Source: Phycisphaeraceae bacterium (GTDB lineage: Bacteria > Planctomycetota > Phycisphaerae > Phycisphaerales > UBA1924). Taken from it: DNA of 64,000 nucleotides. The position numbers and the translations under genes were made by a program. Shown here one piece after another: positions 45,496 to 55,010 of this stretch (positions are counted from its first letter, which is position 1; each line of letters opens with the position of its first letter). The stretch lies in contig JACKHF010000002.1 of the NCBI GenBank assembly GCA_020639155.1, forward strand, positions 682,001 through 746,000, read 5' to 3'. Below the pieces are notes generated by a model, which did no database searches, had not been told where the DNA came from, and saw only the letters and a list, made by a program, of their open reading frames with translations.

Positions 45496-47013
45496 TCAGT
45501 CGTATGTAATTCGAGGATCGGCCAGTGCGTACAGAATGTCCGCCAGCAGAAGTGCGAGCAGATTAACAGCAGCGACGATCAACGTCGTCGCAAGCAGCAG
45601 TTCACGATCACGCTGATAGATGGAGTCAAGCACCAGCTTACCCATCCCGTTGATATTAAATATCTTCTCGATAACCACGGATCCGGAGAATGTTGCTGGG
45701 AAGATACTCACGAAGATGGTAATCACAGGAAGCAGACTGTTACGGAACACGTGCTGAAGCAAGATATCGATGCCACGAACACCTTTCGCCTTCGCAGTGC
45801 GGACGTAATCAGCGTTATAGTTGTCGAGCATCGATGCGCGCACCTGCTTGCTGAGGACAGCAAATCCGCCGTACACAATACACAACACCGGCAGCACCAT
45901 GTGCCAAATCGTGTCAAAGAGATACCCACGCGATTCCAATGTTGGCAGATACGGCATGTTGTCTGCCATCACGTCGTGCAACCCGGACACTGGGAACATG
46001 CCCAATCCCTGCCGGCTCGCAAGAAAACCGATTGCAAGAACACCGGCGAGCGGAATGGGAAACGACCACAACGCGATATACGCTGCGCCCATAATCGAAT
46101 CAACTGCTGAGCCTCGCTTGGCAGCAGCCAGCATGCCACTGGGAATAGCAACAGCGTAAATAATCGTAAATGCAATCAGGTTCAGTGTGAGCGTGACCGG
46201 GAGCGCCTGCAGTATCAACTCCGATACAGGACGCGTTCTGCTGAACGACTTTCCCAAATCCGGTGAGCCAAGCCAGAGTATGCCAGGAACGATCGGAACT
46301 CCGGACTCCTTGTATGGCTTTGCATCGAGCATCGCCAGCAACTGCAGACGTTCCTTGTACGCAATCCGATACGCGTCGATTGCCTCTTGTCCAGTCTGTT
46401 GTATCGCCGCCCACATAGGGTGCGAAGTAGCCGGCTTGTGGCTCCGCAATACAGATTCTCTGATCTTCTCATTTACGTCATACGCACCGCGCAACTCGAT
46501 CGACTGGGCGTATTCAACCAGAAGAATCTGCTGAGTCTTGCGTAGTCCGATCGCACGAACTCGCACGCGCGCGTATTCCTGTGACGCTTGACGCCACGCT
46601 TTGCGTTTGTGCTCATCGGTCGCACCGTCGGGCCATGCGAACGGCTCAACAGCGATGTCGTCAACAGCAAGATCATCTGTAAACCATTCCCAGAGAATCG
46701 GAGGTTTCTGCTCGCGCGGACGAAGGACCGTATCGCCAGCTTCATCAATCTGCGCACGTGGCCCAAACTTGATCGGGCTGATCTGAGCAAGCCATCGCAC
46801 ATACTGCACTACCGGAGGCGCATCAAGTCCGTACCGATCCTCAAGCCGTGCTTCCTTCATCGCCGCGCTTGTTGCGTTCATCTGCCCGCCACTTGCCTTC
46901 ATGGCTGCACCGATACCGCCCGGACTCATCGCAATGATCATAAACACAAGGAAAGTGATGCCGAACAGTGTCGGAACAATCAGGAGCAGGCGTCTGATCA
47001 GGTATGTCGTCAT
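45496..47013 (-). CDS. ABC transporter permease, OppB/DppB type, enlarged
   Basis: 505 residues, against ~310-340. The start MTTYLIRRLLLIVPTLFGIT is the DppB N-terminal helix. About 200 residues of hydrophilic sequence follow, in the loop that normally faces the outside, and then the usual domain with LPVTLTLNLIAFTIIYA, YVRTAKAKGVRGIDILLQHVFRNSLLP. It pairs with the OppC-type permease to form the channel. Confidence 0.91.
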   Translation of the reverse strand: MTTYLIRRLLLIVPTLFGITFLVFMIIAMSPGGIGAAMKASGGQMNATSAAMKEARLEDRYGLDAPPVVQYVRWLAQISPIKFGPRAQIDEAGDTVLRPREQKPPILWEWFTDDLAVDDIAVEPFAWPDGATDEHKRKAWRQASQEYARVRVRAIGLRKTQQILLVEYAQSIELRGAYDVNEKIRESVLRSHKPATSHPMWAAIQQTGQEAIDAYRIAYKERLQLLAMLDAKPYKESGVPIVPGILWLGSPDLGKSFSRTRPVSELILQALPVTLTLNLIAFTIIYAVAIPSGMLAAAKRGSAVDSIMGAAYIALWSFPIPLAGVLAIGFLASRQGLGMFPVSGLHDVMADNMPYLPTLESRGYLFDTIWHMVLPVLCIVYGGFAVLSKQVRASMLDNYNADYVRTAKAKGVRGIDILLQHVFRNSLLPVITIFVSIFPATFSGSVVIEKIFNINGMGKLVLDSIYQRDRELLLATTLIVAAVNLLALLLADILYALADPRITYD

Positions 47014-47070
47014 GAGAATGATGGTCGCTTACAAGACATCAAATGTGCTATGCACAAGGAAACGGGGCTA

Positions 47071-48951
47071 TCAATCCTGGCCCGTGAACATAAACTCACG
47101 CGGCTCCAACCCGCTCGCGTACTCCTGAATGTTTGTGTATTCCTTGTCGATGAAACGCGACCATGGGAGTGCGCGGATGAATGTGTACGGCTGCTCCTCA
47201 TGCACGAGATTGTGGAACTTGTGCCAAGCCTCCATGCGTTTGTTGTAGTCACGCTCGGTACGAATAGATTCAATCAGAGGATCCTGGCCGCCATCCCACT
47301 GCACAAAGTTATGCCCCTGATTCTTGATTGAATCGGTGTGCCATATCTGAGAAGGGTCGCTTTCAGGATCTGATGCAGACCAGCCGAGCACAATTGCATC
47401 AAAGTTGCGGGTCTTCATAATCTGATCGTACTGCGCCCATTCAACCACATTGGGCGTACACACAATTCCAGCGTCGCGACACTGAGTCACGATGTAATCC
47501 TGCATGCGTTCTGCAGTCTGCCCTCCAACTGCCCGGGTAAACTCAAATCGAAACGGCTGGCCCTTCTCGTTCTCTAGAATGCCGTCACCATCCCGATCTA
47601 TCCATCCCGCTTCGGCGAGCAGTTGCTTCGCACGACCAGGGTTGTACGGCCAGGGCTTTGCATCCTTTGGCACTGTCGGAACAGGGCCGTTGTTCGGACC
47701 GACTGCAACAAATCCATTGCCAACCCAGATATCACGGATCATGAGTTCGCGATCGAGGAGCATGGTCATTGCCTGACGAACACGCTTGTCATGAAATGGC
47801 GTAAGTTTTCCATCTCGCTCGCCACATTGCCATCCAATGAATCCGTACCCCGATCGCATGTTCATCCACCGGTGCAAACCGATGTTGTACTGTTCGGCTT
47901 TTGCCGGATTATCCTGGTAGTCCTTGTACTGTGGTGAGGACGGGAGGATCATGTCAACTTCCTTGTTGATCATGGCCTGAAGTCGTGCCTCTTCGTTGTC
48001 AATCACAAGAAACCGCATCTCATCAAGCAGCGGCTTTGGTCCCCAGTACTGCTCATTGCGCTCGATGACAACTGTATCCCCGGGCACCCAGTCCGTGTTT
48101 ACGAGCTTGTATGGTCCGGACCCCATCAACAAGGCTGGCTGCTCGTTGATCTGTTGTGGCGTGAACTTCTCGAAGAAGTGCTTCGGGAGAATATTTGTCA
48201 CCAGAGCTGCATTGAGGTTGTACGCACCCGGCTTCTTGAAGTGAAACTCCACCGTTCTCTCTGAAACAACATCAACACGTTCGAGGTATGGCTCGATGAC
48301 CGAGCGGACCGACTCGGTTTCCAGTTCAGGATTCATGATGTAGTCGTTGAATGTAAACGCAACATCCTCCGCCAGCACGGGCACGCCATCGCTGAATCTG
48401 GCTCGGTCTCGCAGTTTCACACGAAGCCACATGCCTTCGGGGTCGTACTGCCATGCTTCTGCCAGAACACCCTGGAGCTCAAGAGTGACCGGGTTGTATC
48501 GTGCGAGTCTTTCAACCACCCAGTCCTCGATACGACGGCCGTATGTGTCTTCAGCAACATACGACGTGAGCTTGGATAACTGCGCCTCAAAGCATTCAAT
48601 GAATACACCACCCGGTTGAAAATCGGGCAGTTTGGTCGGATCGTTGTCGAGCACAAATGCTGGCTGCCAATCGATCTTCACGCCTGGCACCGCCCAGCTT
48701 GGAGTTTCGTCAACCTTTGGAGTTGTTGACCCGCTTGAGAGCGCCCCACCCTCTTCAATGTATGTAGCAATTCGGTCTACTTCTGTAGAGATTCGACCAG
48801 CGGATGTTTCAACGGATTTGATGCGGTCATCAAGTTGCTGAAGGCTAATCCAGTTCCTGTCCTTCACGAACATCGACATCAGCACAAGCACGCCTACAAA
48901 CGCAACCATTACCATCAGTATGAAGTCTTTGATACCAAATCGGCTTTGCAT
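47071..48951 (-). CDS. ABC transporter substrate-binding protein (SBP_bac_5), membrane-anchored
   Basis: 626 residues. Residues ~10-30 are a membrane helix (FILMVMVAFVGVLVLMSMF) without a lipobox or cleavage site. A likely coiled coil follows (LDDRIKSVETSAGRIS). The rest is the family-5 binding fold of peptide and nickel transporters: LAEAWQYDPEGMWLRVKLR, ARFSDGVPVLAEDVAFTFND and the C-terminal SDPESDPSQIW. Ligand is likely peptide-like but not fixed. GGAG lies 8 nt before the ATG. Confidence 0.92.
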   Translation of the reverse strand: MQSRFGIKDFILMVMVAFVGVLVLMSMFVKDRNWISLQQLDDRIKSVETSAGRISTEVDRIATYIEEGGALSSGSTTPKVDETPSWAVPGVKIDWQPAFVLDNDPTKLPDFQPGGVFIECFEAQLSKLTSYVAEDTYGRRIEDWVVERLARYNPVTLELQGVLAEAWQYDPEGMWLRVKLRDRARFSDGVPVLAEDVAFTFNDYIMNPELETESVRSVIEPYLERVDVVSERTVEFHFKKPGAYNLNAALVTNILPKHFFEKFTPQQINEQPALLMGSGPYKLVNTDWVPGDTVVIERNEQYWGPKPLLDEMRFLVIDNEEARLQAMINKEVDMILPSSPQYKDYQDNPAKAEQYNIGLHRWMNMRSGYGFIGWQCGERDGKLTPFHDKRVRQAMTMLLDRELMIRDIWVGNGFVAVGPNNGPVPTVPKDAKPWPYNPGRAKQLLAEAGWIDRDGDGILENEKGQPFRFEFTRAVGGQTAERMQDYIVTQCRDAGIVCTPNVVEWAQYDQIMKTRNFDAIVLGWSASDPESDPSQIWHTDSIKNQGHNFVQWDGGQDPLIESIRTERDYNKRMEAWHKFHNLVHEEQPYTFIRALPWSRFIDKEYTNIQEYASGLEPREFMFTGQD

Positions 48952-49041
48952 CTGAACTCTCCGATATTCCTCTGATACTGAATCGATGGTATGGTTTGCC
49001 GGCGCTGCGTATTTGAAGCAGCCCCGACACTTTCTCTGGTA

Positions 49042-50412
49042 TTACCGCTTTGCACGCTTCGGATCGAATGCTTCACGCAGTCCTTCTCCTACGAAGTTGA
49101 GCGCCAGCAGCGTCAACCCCAGAAGAAGACACGGGAAAAACAGCAGCCACCAATACGAGCGGTGCTGATTGAGCTGGTCGAGCCCTTCCGCAGCAAGGTT
49201 TCCCCAGCTTGGAAGCGGTGGCGAGACACCGATACCAAGAAAACTGAGAAAACTCTCCTGCAGAATAGCCTGCGGAACTGTCAGCGTGGCGTACACAATG
49301 ATCGGCCCCAGCAGATTGGGCAGGAGGTGCTGGACGAACTGGCGATTCAAGGGTGTGCCGATTGCTCGAGCAGCTTCCATGAACGGCTGGTTCTTCAGAC
49401 TCAGCACCTGACCACGAACCACGCGCGCCATGGTAAGCCACGACACACCGCCGATTGCGACGAGCAATGTGATCACCTGCAATGTGGCACGCTGGCTTTC
49501 GGACAGATCGCCGCCCTTGATCTGCGTCTGTGACTCCTTGATAATTTCATCGCGGAGTTCGCTTGTCTGCTCCTTTGCAAGTCTCTCGATGACTTGCGAT
49601 CGATCTTCAGGTGAGAGTGGGCCGCCCTCGCTGAGGAGTTCATTCAACGTGATATCCGGATCCACACCGAGATCCGCGACAAGTCCCAGTTCCACAGCAT
49701 TGAACTGATCGCTATAGGTTTCAACAAGCACAGGCACTGCACGGGACTGGAGTTCCTGCTCGACATACGCCTGCCGTTGCACATTTGCGTGCTCTGCTCG
49801 CGCTGCGACAAGATTCATAACCATCGCGTCGACTGCGACGGCAAGAAGCACCACGAGCAGGATGTACGGCAAACCAAACAGAATGTCGACGATGCGCATC
49901 ATAACCGCATCAACCTTGCCACCAAAGAATCCAGATATCGACCCATACACCGTGCCGATACACACCGAGATCAATGCAGCAACGATACCAATAGTGAGTG
50001 AGATACCGCCCCCTGCGAGCACCCTGATCATGAGACTCCGGCCGAGCACGTCGGTCCCCAAAATCGGAGCGGGTGTGCCTTGCGGACCATCAGGCACTGC
50101 GGCTCGCTGCACCTTGATCTGATCGAGGCGTTCCTTTTCGTCAGCATTCTTCCACGGCCACCATGCGGGCGAGAGCCTCGCCGAGACAGCGTCACCACTC
50201 ATGTACCGGGCCGTTGTGCTATTTTCTGCACTTCCAAGGGTGAGCGGGAGCGACAACACGCACGCTGCAAACATCAGCGCCAGAAAAACCATCCCGGCGA
50301 TCCCGATCGGGCTGCGCGTAAAGGGGTTATCGCGCTCGCGAGGCGGCGCCATAATAGCTGGCACCGAATCCGGCACTTCGCTTGCATGGGGATTGTTGGT
50401 GGTACTCGTCAC
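49042..50412 (-). CDS. Second OppC/DppC-type ABC permease, enlarged
   Basis: 456 residues. FTRSPIGIAGMVFLALMFAA at the start, LGTDVLGRSLMIRVLAGGGIS and EAARAIGTPLNRQFVQHLLPNLLG (EAA loop) show an OppC-type permease. Between two central helices (~205-315) lies an extra ~110-residue hydrophilic block with a charged helix (SELRDEIIKESQTQI), probably outside the membrane. Start is GTG. It is the first gene of the transporter operon; with the other OppC it makes two such subunits for one OppB. Confidence 0.9.
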   Translation of the reverse strand: MTSTTNNPHASEVPDSVPAIMAPPRERDNPFTRSPIGIAGMVFLALMFAACVLSLPLTLGSAENSTTARYMSGDAVSARLSPAWWPWKNADEKERLDQIKVQRAAVPDGPQGTPAPILGTDVLGRSLMIRVLAGGGISLTIGIVAALISVCIGTVYGSISGFFGGKVDAVMMRIVDILFGLPYILLVVLLAVAVDAMVMNLVAARAEHANVQRQAYVEQELQSRAVPVLVETYSDQFNAVELGLVADLGVDPDITLNELLSEGGPLSPEDRSQVIERLAKEQTSELRDEIIKESQTQIKGGDLSESQRATLQVITLLVAIGGVSWLTMARVVRGQVLSLKNQPFMEAARAIGTPLNRQFVQHLLPNLLGPIIVYATLTVPQAILQESFLSFLGIGVSPPLPSWGNLAAEGLDQLNQHRSYWWLLFFPCLLLGLTLLALNFVGEGLREAFDPKRAKR

Positions 50413-50489
50413 GGGGATGCAAGGATAACGCGCAAACCTTGTTCCATCCTGATTGCTGTCGGAATCGTTTGATCACACGTGAGTTGCGG

Positions 50490-50714
50490 CTAACCACCAC
50501 CCACCAGCGTCACAAGTTCAACCATGTCGCCGTCTTTGAGCTTTGTTCGGGCATGGTCACGCTTTGGCACAAGAGCCCGGTTCACCTCGACGGCACAGGC
50601 TTTCCCCTTCAGACCAAGCGTTTCCACCAGTTGTTCCACCGAATGATCGATGGGGATCGTTGTAGATGAGCCGTTGATCTGAATCGAGATAGTGTGTGCT
50701 TCCGTATTCGGCAT
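50490..50714 (-). CDS. thiS: Sulfur carrier protein ThiS
   Basis: 74 residues. The ubiquitin-like sulfur carrier of thiazole synthesis in the thiamine pathway. INGSSTTIPIDHSVEQLVETLG, VEVNRALVPKRDHARTKLKDGDMVELV and the C-terminal GGG, whose terminal glycine is thiocarboxylated, are typical. It stands without thiG or thiF here, upstream of the transporter operon and divergent from the next gene, with overlapping 5' ends. Confidence 0.93.
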   Translation of the reverse strand: MPNTEAHTISIQINGSSTTIPIDHSVEQLVETLGLKGKACAVEVNRALVPKRDHARTKLKDGDMVELVTLVGGG

Positions 50715-51756
50715 GAGATCATTATACTATGGTGCTGTGAACACGACCCGAACAACCCTCCCTCTGTGTCGGCCCCATCATCGGGGCTGGGTACATACCG
50801 CTGTCGTTCTGATTTTGATCGTGACGGCGCTGGCAGTAGCGGCGATATGGCTTGGACGGTTCGTTTTCCGCAAGGGGTACGACCAGTCAACACCAGAAGC
50901 TGTTATCCAGAGTGCGAAGCAAATGGTGCTCGACGGCAATGCCGGGCGACTGCACGAACTGGTATATGCAGGCCAGCCGGAACTTCGACGTGTGTTGCAG
51001 AACATCGGGCTTTCTCTCGGTGCACTCGATGATCTTGGTCGCGCGGTGCAGGCATCTTACCCAGAAGAGGTGCAGGAACTTCGAGAAGAGGCTCAGCGGG
51101 CTGCATCCAGCGGGAAAGCAACGTCGTTTATCGCACGAATAGCAACAGGACAGCAGCGGGACAGATCCGGCAATCGAAGCGAACGCGAGCAGGACTTCAG
51201 AGCAGCAATCGACTCGACACTCAAGGGGCTGATGAGCGATCCGTATGGCTGGCTAACCGCAAACGAGGAACGCCTCGGTGTGCAGTATCTCACCGACGAA
51301 CAATCTGTACTGACACTCGATGGCAAACCACTTTTCCCCCCTGTTGGCATCAGTATCCAGCAGTTTGATGGGAAGTGGTATGTTGCGCCACCATGGGAGC
51401 ACATGCGCAACATCGGCGCGTGGCCCAAATCCGACGAGGAATGGGAGATTCTCATTGAGTTCTCCGGCGTTGCCCAGAACATGCTGACCGACATGATCAA
51501 GGACGTCAAAGCAAAGAAATACCCGAATCTTCGCAATCTCGCCGAAGAAACAGGCGAGAGGGCATTCCTTCCGCTCGCCTTTGCGGGACTCGCATTTGGA
51601 AAGGCTGTGGAAGAACGCCAGAAAGCAGAACGCGAGGCACGGCGTGCCGAACGGGAAGCGACAGCGTCAGATACCACGTCTGGAGGGACGCAACCTGGAG
51701 CGTCCGAAGCGCCATCGAAAGATGACACACCACCAAACGACAATGGCCCGCTATGA
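50713..51756 (+). CDS. Membrane-anchored protein of unknown function
   Basis: About 347 residues. One N-terminal helix (AVVLILIVTALAVAAIWLGRFVF), then a soluble domain with YAGQPELRRVLQNIGLSLG, MSDPYGWLTANEERLG and WYVAPPWEHMRN, and a charged tail. I do not recognise the family. The start is uncertain: GTG 50692, ATG 50713 or GTG 50737. A -10-like TATACT at 50724-50729 would place transcription close to 50737, allowing a leaderless GTG. Its stop overlaps the next gene's ATG (ATGA). Confidence 0.65.
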   Translation: MRSLYYGAVNTTRTTLPLCRPHHRGWVHTAVVLILIVTALAVAAIWLGRFVFRKGYDQSTPEAVIQSAKQMVLDGNAGRLHELVYAGQPELRRVLQNIGLSLGALDDLGRAVQASYPEEVQELREEAQRAASSGKATSFIARIATGQQRDRSGNRSEREQDFRAAIDSTLKGLMSDPYGWLTANEERLGVQYLTDEQSVLTLDGKPLFPPVGISIQQFDGKWYVAPPWEHMRNIGAWPKSDEEWEILIEFSGVAQNMLTDMIKDVKAKKYPNLRNLAEETGERAFLPLAFAGLAFGKAVEERQKAEREARRAEREATASDTTSGGTQPGASEAPSKDDTPPNDNGPL

Positions 51757-53153
51757 CTGAAACACGCAAGCCGAAGCAGCGATTTCGTCGGAAGAAGTCC
51801 GAGCCGGTCGATGAGGACAAGTCACCGTCGATGTCGCTTGAGCAGATCATGGGCGGCGACCCTGACAAGATCAGGGCAGAAGCTCCTCCACGTCCTCGTC
51901 TGACATATCTTGATGCGGTCCGTGGATTGGTGATCGTGCTCATGGCGATCGATCATGCGCGTGATTTCTGGACACCAACCCAGTTCCAACCAACCGACTT
52001 TGCAGCTGACGGCGGTGGATGGCAGTTCTTCTTTACACGCTGGATCACACATCTGTGCGCACCAACCTTTGTGCTGCTGGCTGGCATGGGAGCATGGCTG
52101 TGGAAAAGCCGCGGACGCTCCAAGGCACAGTTGTCCGTTTTTCTGCTGACACGTGGATGCTGGCTGATCTTTATTGAGTTTGTCGTGATCTCTATCTGGT
52201 GGCAGTTGCCATTCGGTGTGCTGTGGAAGGGATTCGACCCAAATCTCATGTATCCGTGGTCACAGGTGAATGTCACTCAGTTCCCGCCACCAATATACAT
52301 GGCGCAGGTGATATGGGCGATCGGTGCAAGCATGATTCTGCTTGCAGGACTCATCTGGGTCCCCATTGCACTGCTCGCGCCATGTGCCGTGGCTGTCATA
52401 CTCGGGCACAACCTGCTCGATCCACATGATGCGCAGTTCGGATTCCAGCAACTCGGTCAGCCTCGTACGTTCCTTGAGAAACTGCATGGCGTTGCCCACA
52501 CCGGGTTTGGCGCTATATCTCTCCCGTCAGGCACTTCGCTCACAACAAACCGAACATGGATGAACGTGTATCCGCTCGTGCCGTGGTTTGCTGTACTTGC
52601 ACTTGGGTATTCGATGGGGCCGCTCACAAAGCATCTTGGCAGAAAACGCCGAAAGACGTTCCTGCTGATCGGACTGGGGTGTATTGCTGTATTTGCTGCT
52701 GTTCGATACACCAACGCGTACGGCAATCCGTCACTATGGTCACCGCAAGCCACAACGCTCGACACAGCAATGTCTTTTCTGAATGTCGAAAAGTATCCCC
52801 CATCGGCACTCTACCTGCTCATTATGCTGGGTATTGGCATGATTCTGCTTGCAACCATCGATCTGCTCCCTACCACCATCGTGTGGATACTTACCGTGTA
52901 CGGGCGAGTGCCATTTCTGTTCTATGTACTCCATCTGCCGCTACTCTGGCTCAGCGCAGCAATTATGGTGCAAAAACGTTTTGGTGATGATGCCGAACAA
53001 TGGGCTTTATCAGCCCACAACATGCCAGGTGAACCCCAACTCTGGTGGACATACGCCGCGTGGTGTGGTTTGCTTGTTGCGTTGTTCCCTGTGTGCTACG
53101 CGTTCGGACGCATCAAGCAGAACTCCAAGGCGTGGTGGCTGAGTTATCTGTAA
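51753..53153 (+). CDS. DUF1624 membrane protein (heparan N-acetyltransferase-like)
   Basis: 466 residues, about ten membrane helices. RLTYLDAVRGLVIVLMAIDHARDFW with the conserved Asp-His, then TRWITHLCAPTFVLLAGMGAWL, is the DUF1624/HGSNAT pattern, a family that moves acetyl groups across membranes. The N-terminal ~50 residues are a charged cytoplasmic segment. It is coupled to the preceding gene by ATGA. A bidirectional terminator follows at 53162-53192. Confidence 0.86.
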   Translation: MTETRKPKQRFRRKKSEPVDEDKSPSMSLEQIMGGDPDKIRAEAPPRPRLTYLDAVRGLVIVLMAIDHARDFWTPTQFQPTDFAADGGGWQFFFTRWITHLCAPTFVLLAGMGAWLWKSRGRSKAQLSVFLLTRGCWLIFIEFVVISIWWQLPFGVLWKGFDPNLMYPWSQVNVTQFPPPIYMAQVIWAIGASMILLAGLIWVPIALLAPCAVAVILGHNLLDPHDAQFGFQQLGQPRTFLEKLHGVAHTGFGAISLPSGTSLTTNRTWMNVYPLVPWFAVLALGYSMGPLTKHLGRKRRKTFLLIGLGCIAVFAAVRYTNAYGNPSLWSPQATTLDTAMSFLNVEKYPPSALYLLIMLGIGMILLATIDLLPTTIVWILTVYGRVPFLFYVLHLPLLWLSAAIMVQKRFGDDAEQWALSAHNMPGEPQLWWTYAAWCGLLVALFPVCYAFGRIKQNSKAWWLSYL

Positions 53154-53155
53154 GA

Positions 53156-53200
53156 AAACAAAAAGCGGACGAGTTGCACACTCGACCGCTTTCTCTTTTA
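53156..53200. terminator. Bidirectional terminator
   Basis: AAAGCGG-A-CGAGT (53162-53174) pairs with ACTCG-A-CCGCTTT (53180-53192) with a bulged A on each side. T runs follow on both strands, serving the DUF1624 gene and the convergent gene ending at 53218. Confidence 0.85.
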
Positions 53201-53217
53201 CATCATGCCAATACGTT

Positions 53218-54147
53218 TTATCCACCGCCACCGGGTCGCCCGCTGCGAACGATGCGGCCGCCAACAACAGCAACCACTTCCTCGTTAGCGAACCCATCGA
53301 TCGTGCTCAGTCCTGTTCCAGGATTCAGCTGAACATACCTGCGCCCTGACGGTGTCGCAGCTGCGCGATTCACGCCGTTTGACCAGTATGGGTATCCGTT
53401 GATCTGTCGATGGATGTAATCAGGAGCGTTGACAATAATCGCCCCGCGCCAGTAGCGGATTGTCGCAGCGTCACCGCCACCATCGACCCACTGCAACGGC
53501 TCAACAAGTTCCGTGACCAGATCGATGACTTCTTGTGCACGTTCTTCCTTTGTCTTGCGTTCGTCGCGATTATCCTGTCCACGATCCTGGAATGGCGACT
53601 GTCCGCCACCGCCCTGGCTGCTCTGCAACGCCTGTTGCAAGTCCAGTGTTGGAGCATTTGTGTAGTCCGGAAGTTCAAGCAGCAGATCGTTGATGTCGTA
53701 GATCTCAACGCGTTTTGTCTTGTTCAACCTGCTCTTGGGACCAACCTCGATCTCGCCGGTACGTTTCATCTGCCACGCTGGCTCTTCAAGATCTACTTCG
53801 ATCTCATCAAGCACACGCTCGATCAAATCAAGCGCTGTACCCGGCGCAGCAACAACAGACACAAGCTGATCCTTGTCGAACCCTGTCTGGTACCGGTCAG
53901 AAATCCACTTGACGTCGATCTTTGCGCCGGTCTGCTCGGCAATGTATGCGAAGACTTCCTCAAGGCGAGTATCTGTAAACTCGACGGAGATCGGCTTCGT
54001 CAACTTTACAAGTGTGTCGCGCTGCGGAATCTGCTGTGATTCCACAACACCCGTTGTGATCTCGACTTCGTTTGCCAGTGCTGCTGGTACACACACTGCA
54101 CCAGCGAATGCTGCAAGAGCAAGTGTCTTTGTCATGATTGCTTTCAT
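53218..54147 (-). CDS. Exported protein with secretin N-terminal-like (STN) domain
   Basis: 309 residues. Signal peptide (TLALAAFAGAVCVPAALANE). Residues ~45-115 (ISVEFTDTRLEEVFAYIAEQTGAKIDV) resemble the STN/short secretin domain. VEIYDINDLLLELPDY recalls the planctomycete version of secretin N1-type repeats. No beta-barrel secretin domain is present, so it is not a complete secretin. The start ATG 54147 has GGAG 9 nt upstream. Role unknown. Confidence 0.72.
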   Translation of the reverse strand: MKAIMTKTLALAAFAGAVCVPAALANEVEITTGVVESQQIPQRDTLVKLTKPISVEFTDTRLEEVFAYIAEQTGAKIDVKWISDRYQTGFDKDQLVSVVAAPGTALDLIERVLDEIEVDLEEPAWQMKRTGEIEVGPKSRLNKTKRVEIYDINDLLLELPDYTNAPTLDLQQALQSSQGGGGQSPFQDRGQDNRDERKTKEERAQEVIDLVTELVEPLQWVDGGGDAATIRYWRGAIIVNAPDYIHRQINGYPYWSNGVNRAAATPSGRRYVQLNPGTGLSTIDGFANEEVVAVVGGRIVRSGRPGGGG

Positions 54148-54452
54148 GTGCTGATCTCCTGATCTGGCGGACACCAAACAGTATCCGCACGGAGTACATG
54201 GGTTTATTTTACCACAAGACCGGCCCAGTCGCGCCTGTGTGGCCCCACAAGCCCGTCCGCCAGTCATGGAAGACTTCCACTCATATCGACCCGCGCTACG
54301 GGTGTTTGTTCCATGGAAGGGTCTGAACCAATCCAGAATCTCATAAAAACAGCTCTTTTCTATCGGATTCAATAAGTTCGGAGCATCCTGTGACCGACAG
54401 GCTTACCAAGGTTCCGCCAAATCAAAACGGAGCGGGCGTAGAGGAGTGGTCT

Positions 54453-54950
54453 ATGGCACGATGTGGAAACTGCGGCTCAGTACTCTTCGGCGGCATCAAG
54501 GAGAACGGTGCCCGATACTGCAACAAGGGCTGCCGCGACATCGCATGCGCCATCGACACGGTGGATCAACAGTTCGGCGATGAGGTGCTTGAGAAGGTGC
54601 TTGATGTGCATAGCGGACCATGCCCAAAGTGTGGAAAGCCGGGCCCCATTGACGTGCATACGTCCCACTTTGTCTGGTCGGCGATCTACATCACACGATA
54701 CACCAGCACACCCGCTGTCTGCTGCACGTCGTGCGGAAGAAAGGCAAAGCTCACAAGCGCACTTGGATCGGCACTCGTCGGATGGTGGGGAATACCGTTC
54801 GGCATCCTGATCACCCCGGTATACGTCGGCGCAAACATTGTCGGATTGTTCAAGAGCCCCGACCCCGAGGTTCCTTCGGAACAACTCACACACATGGTCA
54901 AACTGCAGATTGCGTCGAACATCGTGCACCAAGTGCAGGAAGCCGCATAG
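54453..54950 (+). CDS. Zinc-ribbon membrane protein, function unknown
   Basis: 165 residues. Three cysteine pairs: CGNCGSVLFGG, CPKCGKPGPIDVH and CCTSCGRKAKL, followed by two membrane helices (ALVGWWGIPFGILITPVYVGA). Proteins of this form are widespread in planctomycetes and unnamed. The start at 54453 has GAGGAG 6 nt upstream; a GTG at 54390 would add 21 residues. Confidence 0.75.
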   Translation: MARCGNCGSVLFGGIKENGARYCNKGCRDIACAIDTVDQQFGDEVLEKVLDVHSGPCPKCGKPGPIDVHTSHFVWSAIYITRYTSTPAVCCTSCGRKAKLTSALGSALVGWWGIPFGILITPVYVGANIVGLFKSPDPEVPSEQLTHMVKLQIASNIVHQVQEAA

Positions 54951-55010
54951 CAGACTGAACTCGCACACCATAGGATCGATTGCCTTCAGTGCGACAGATA
55001 CTGGACGAGA

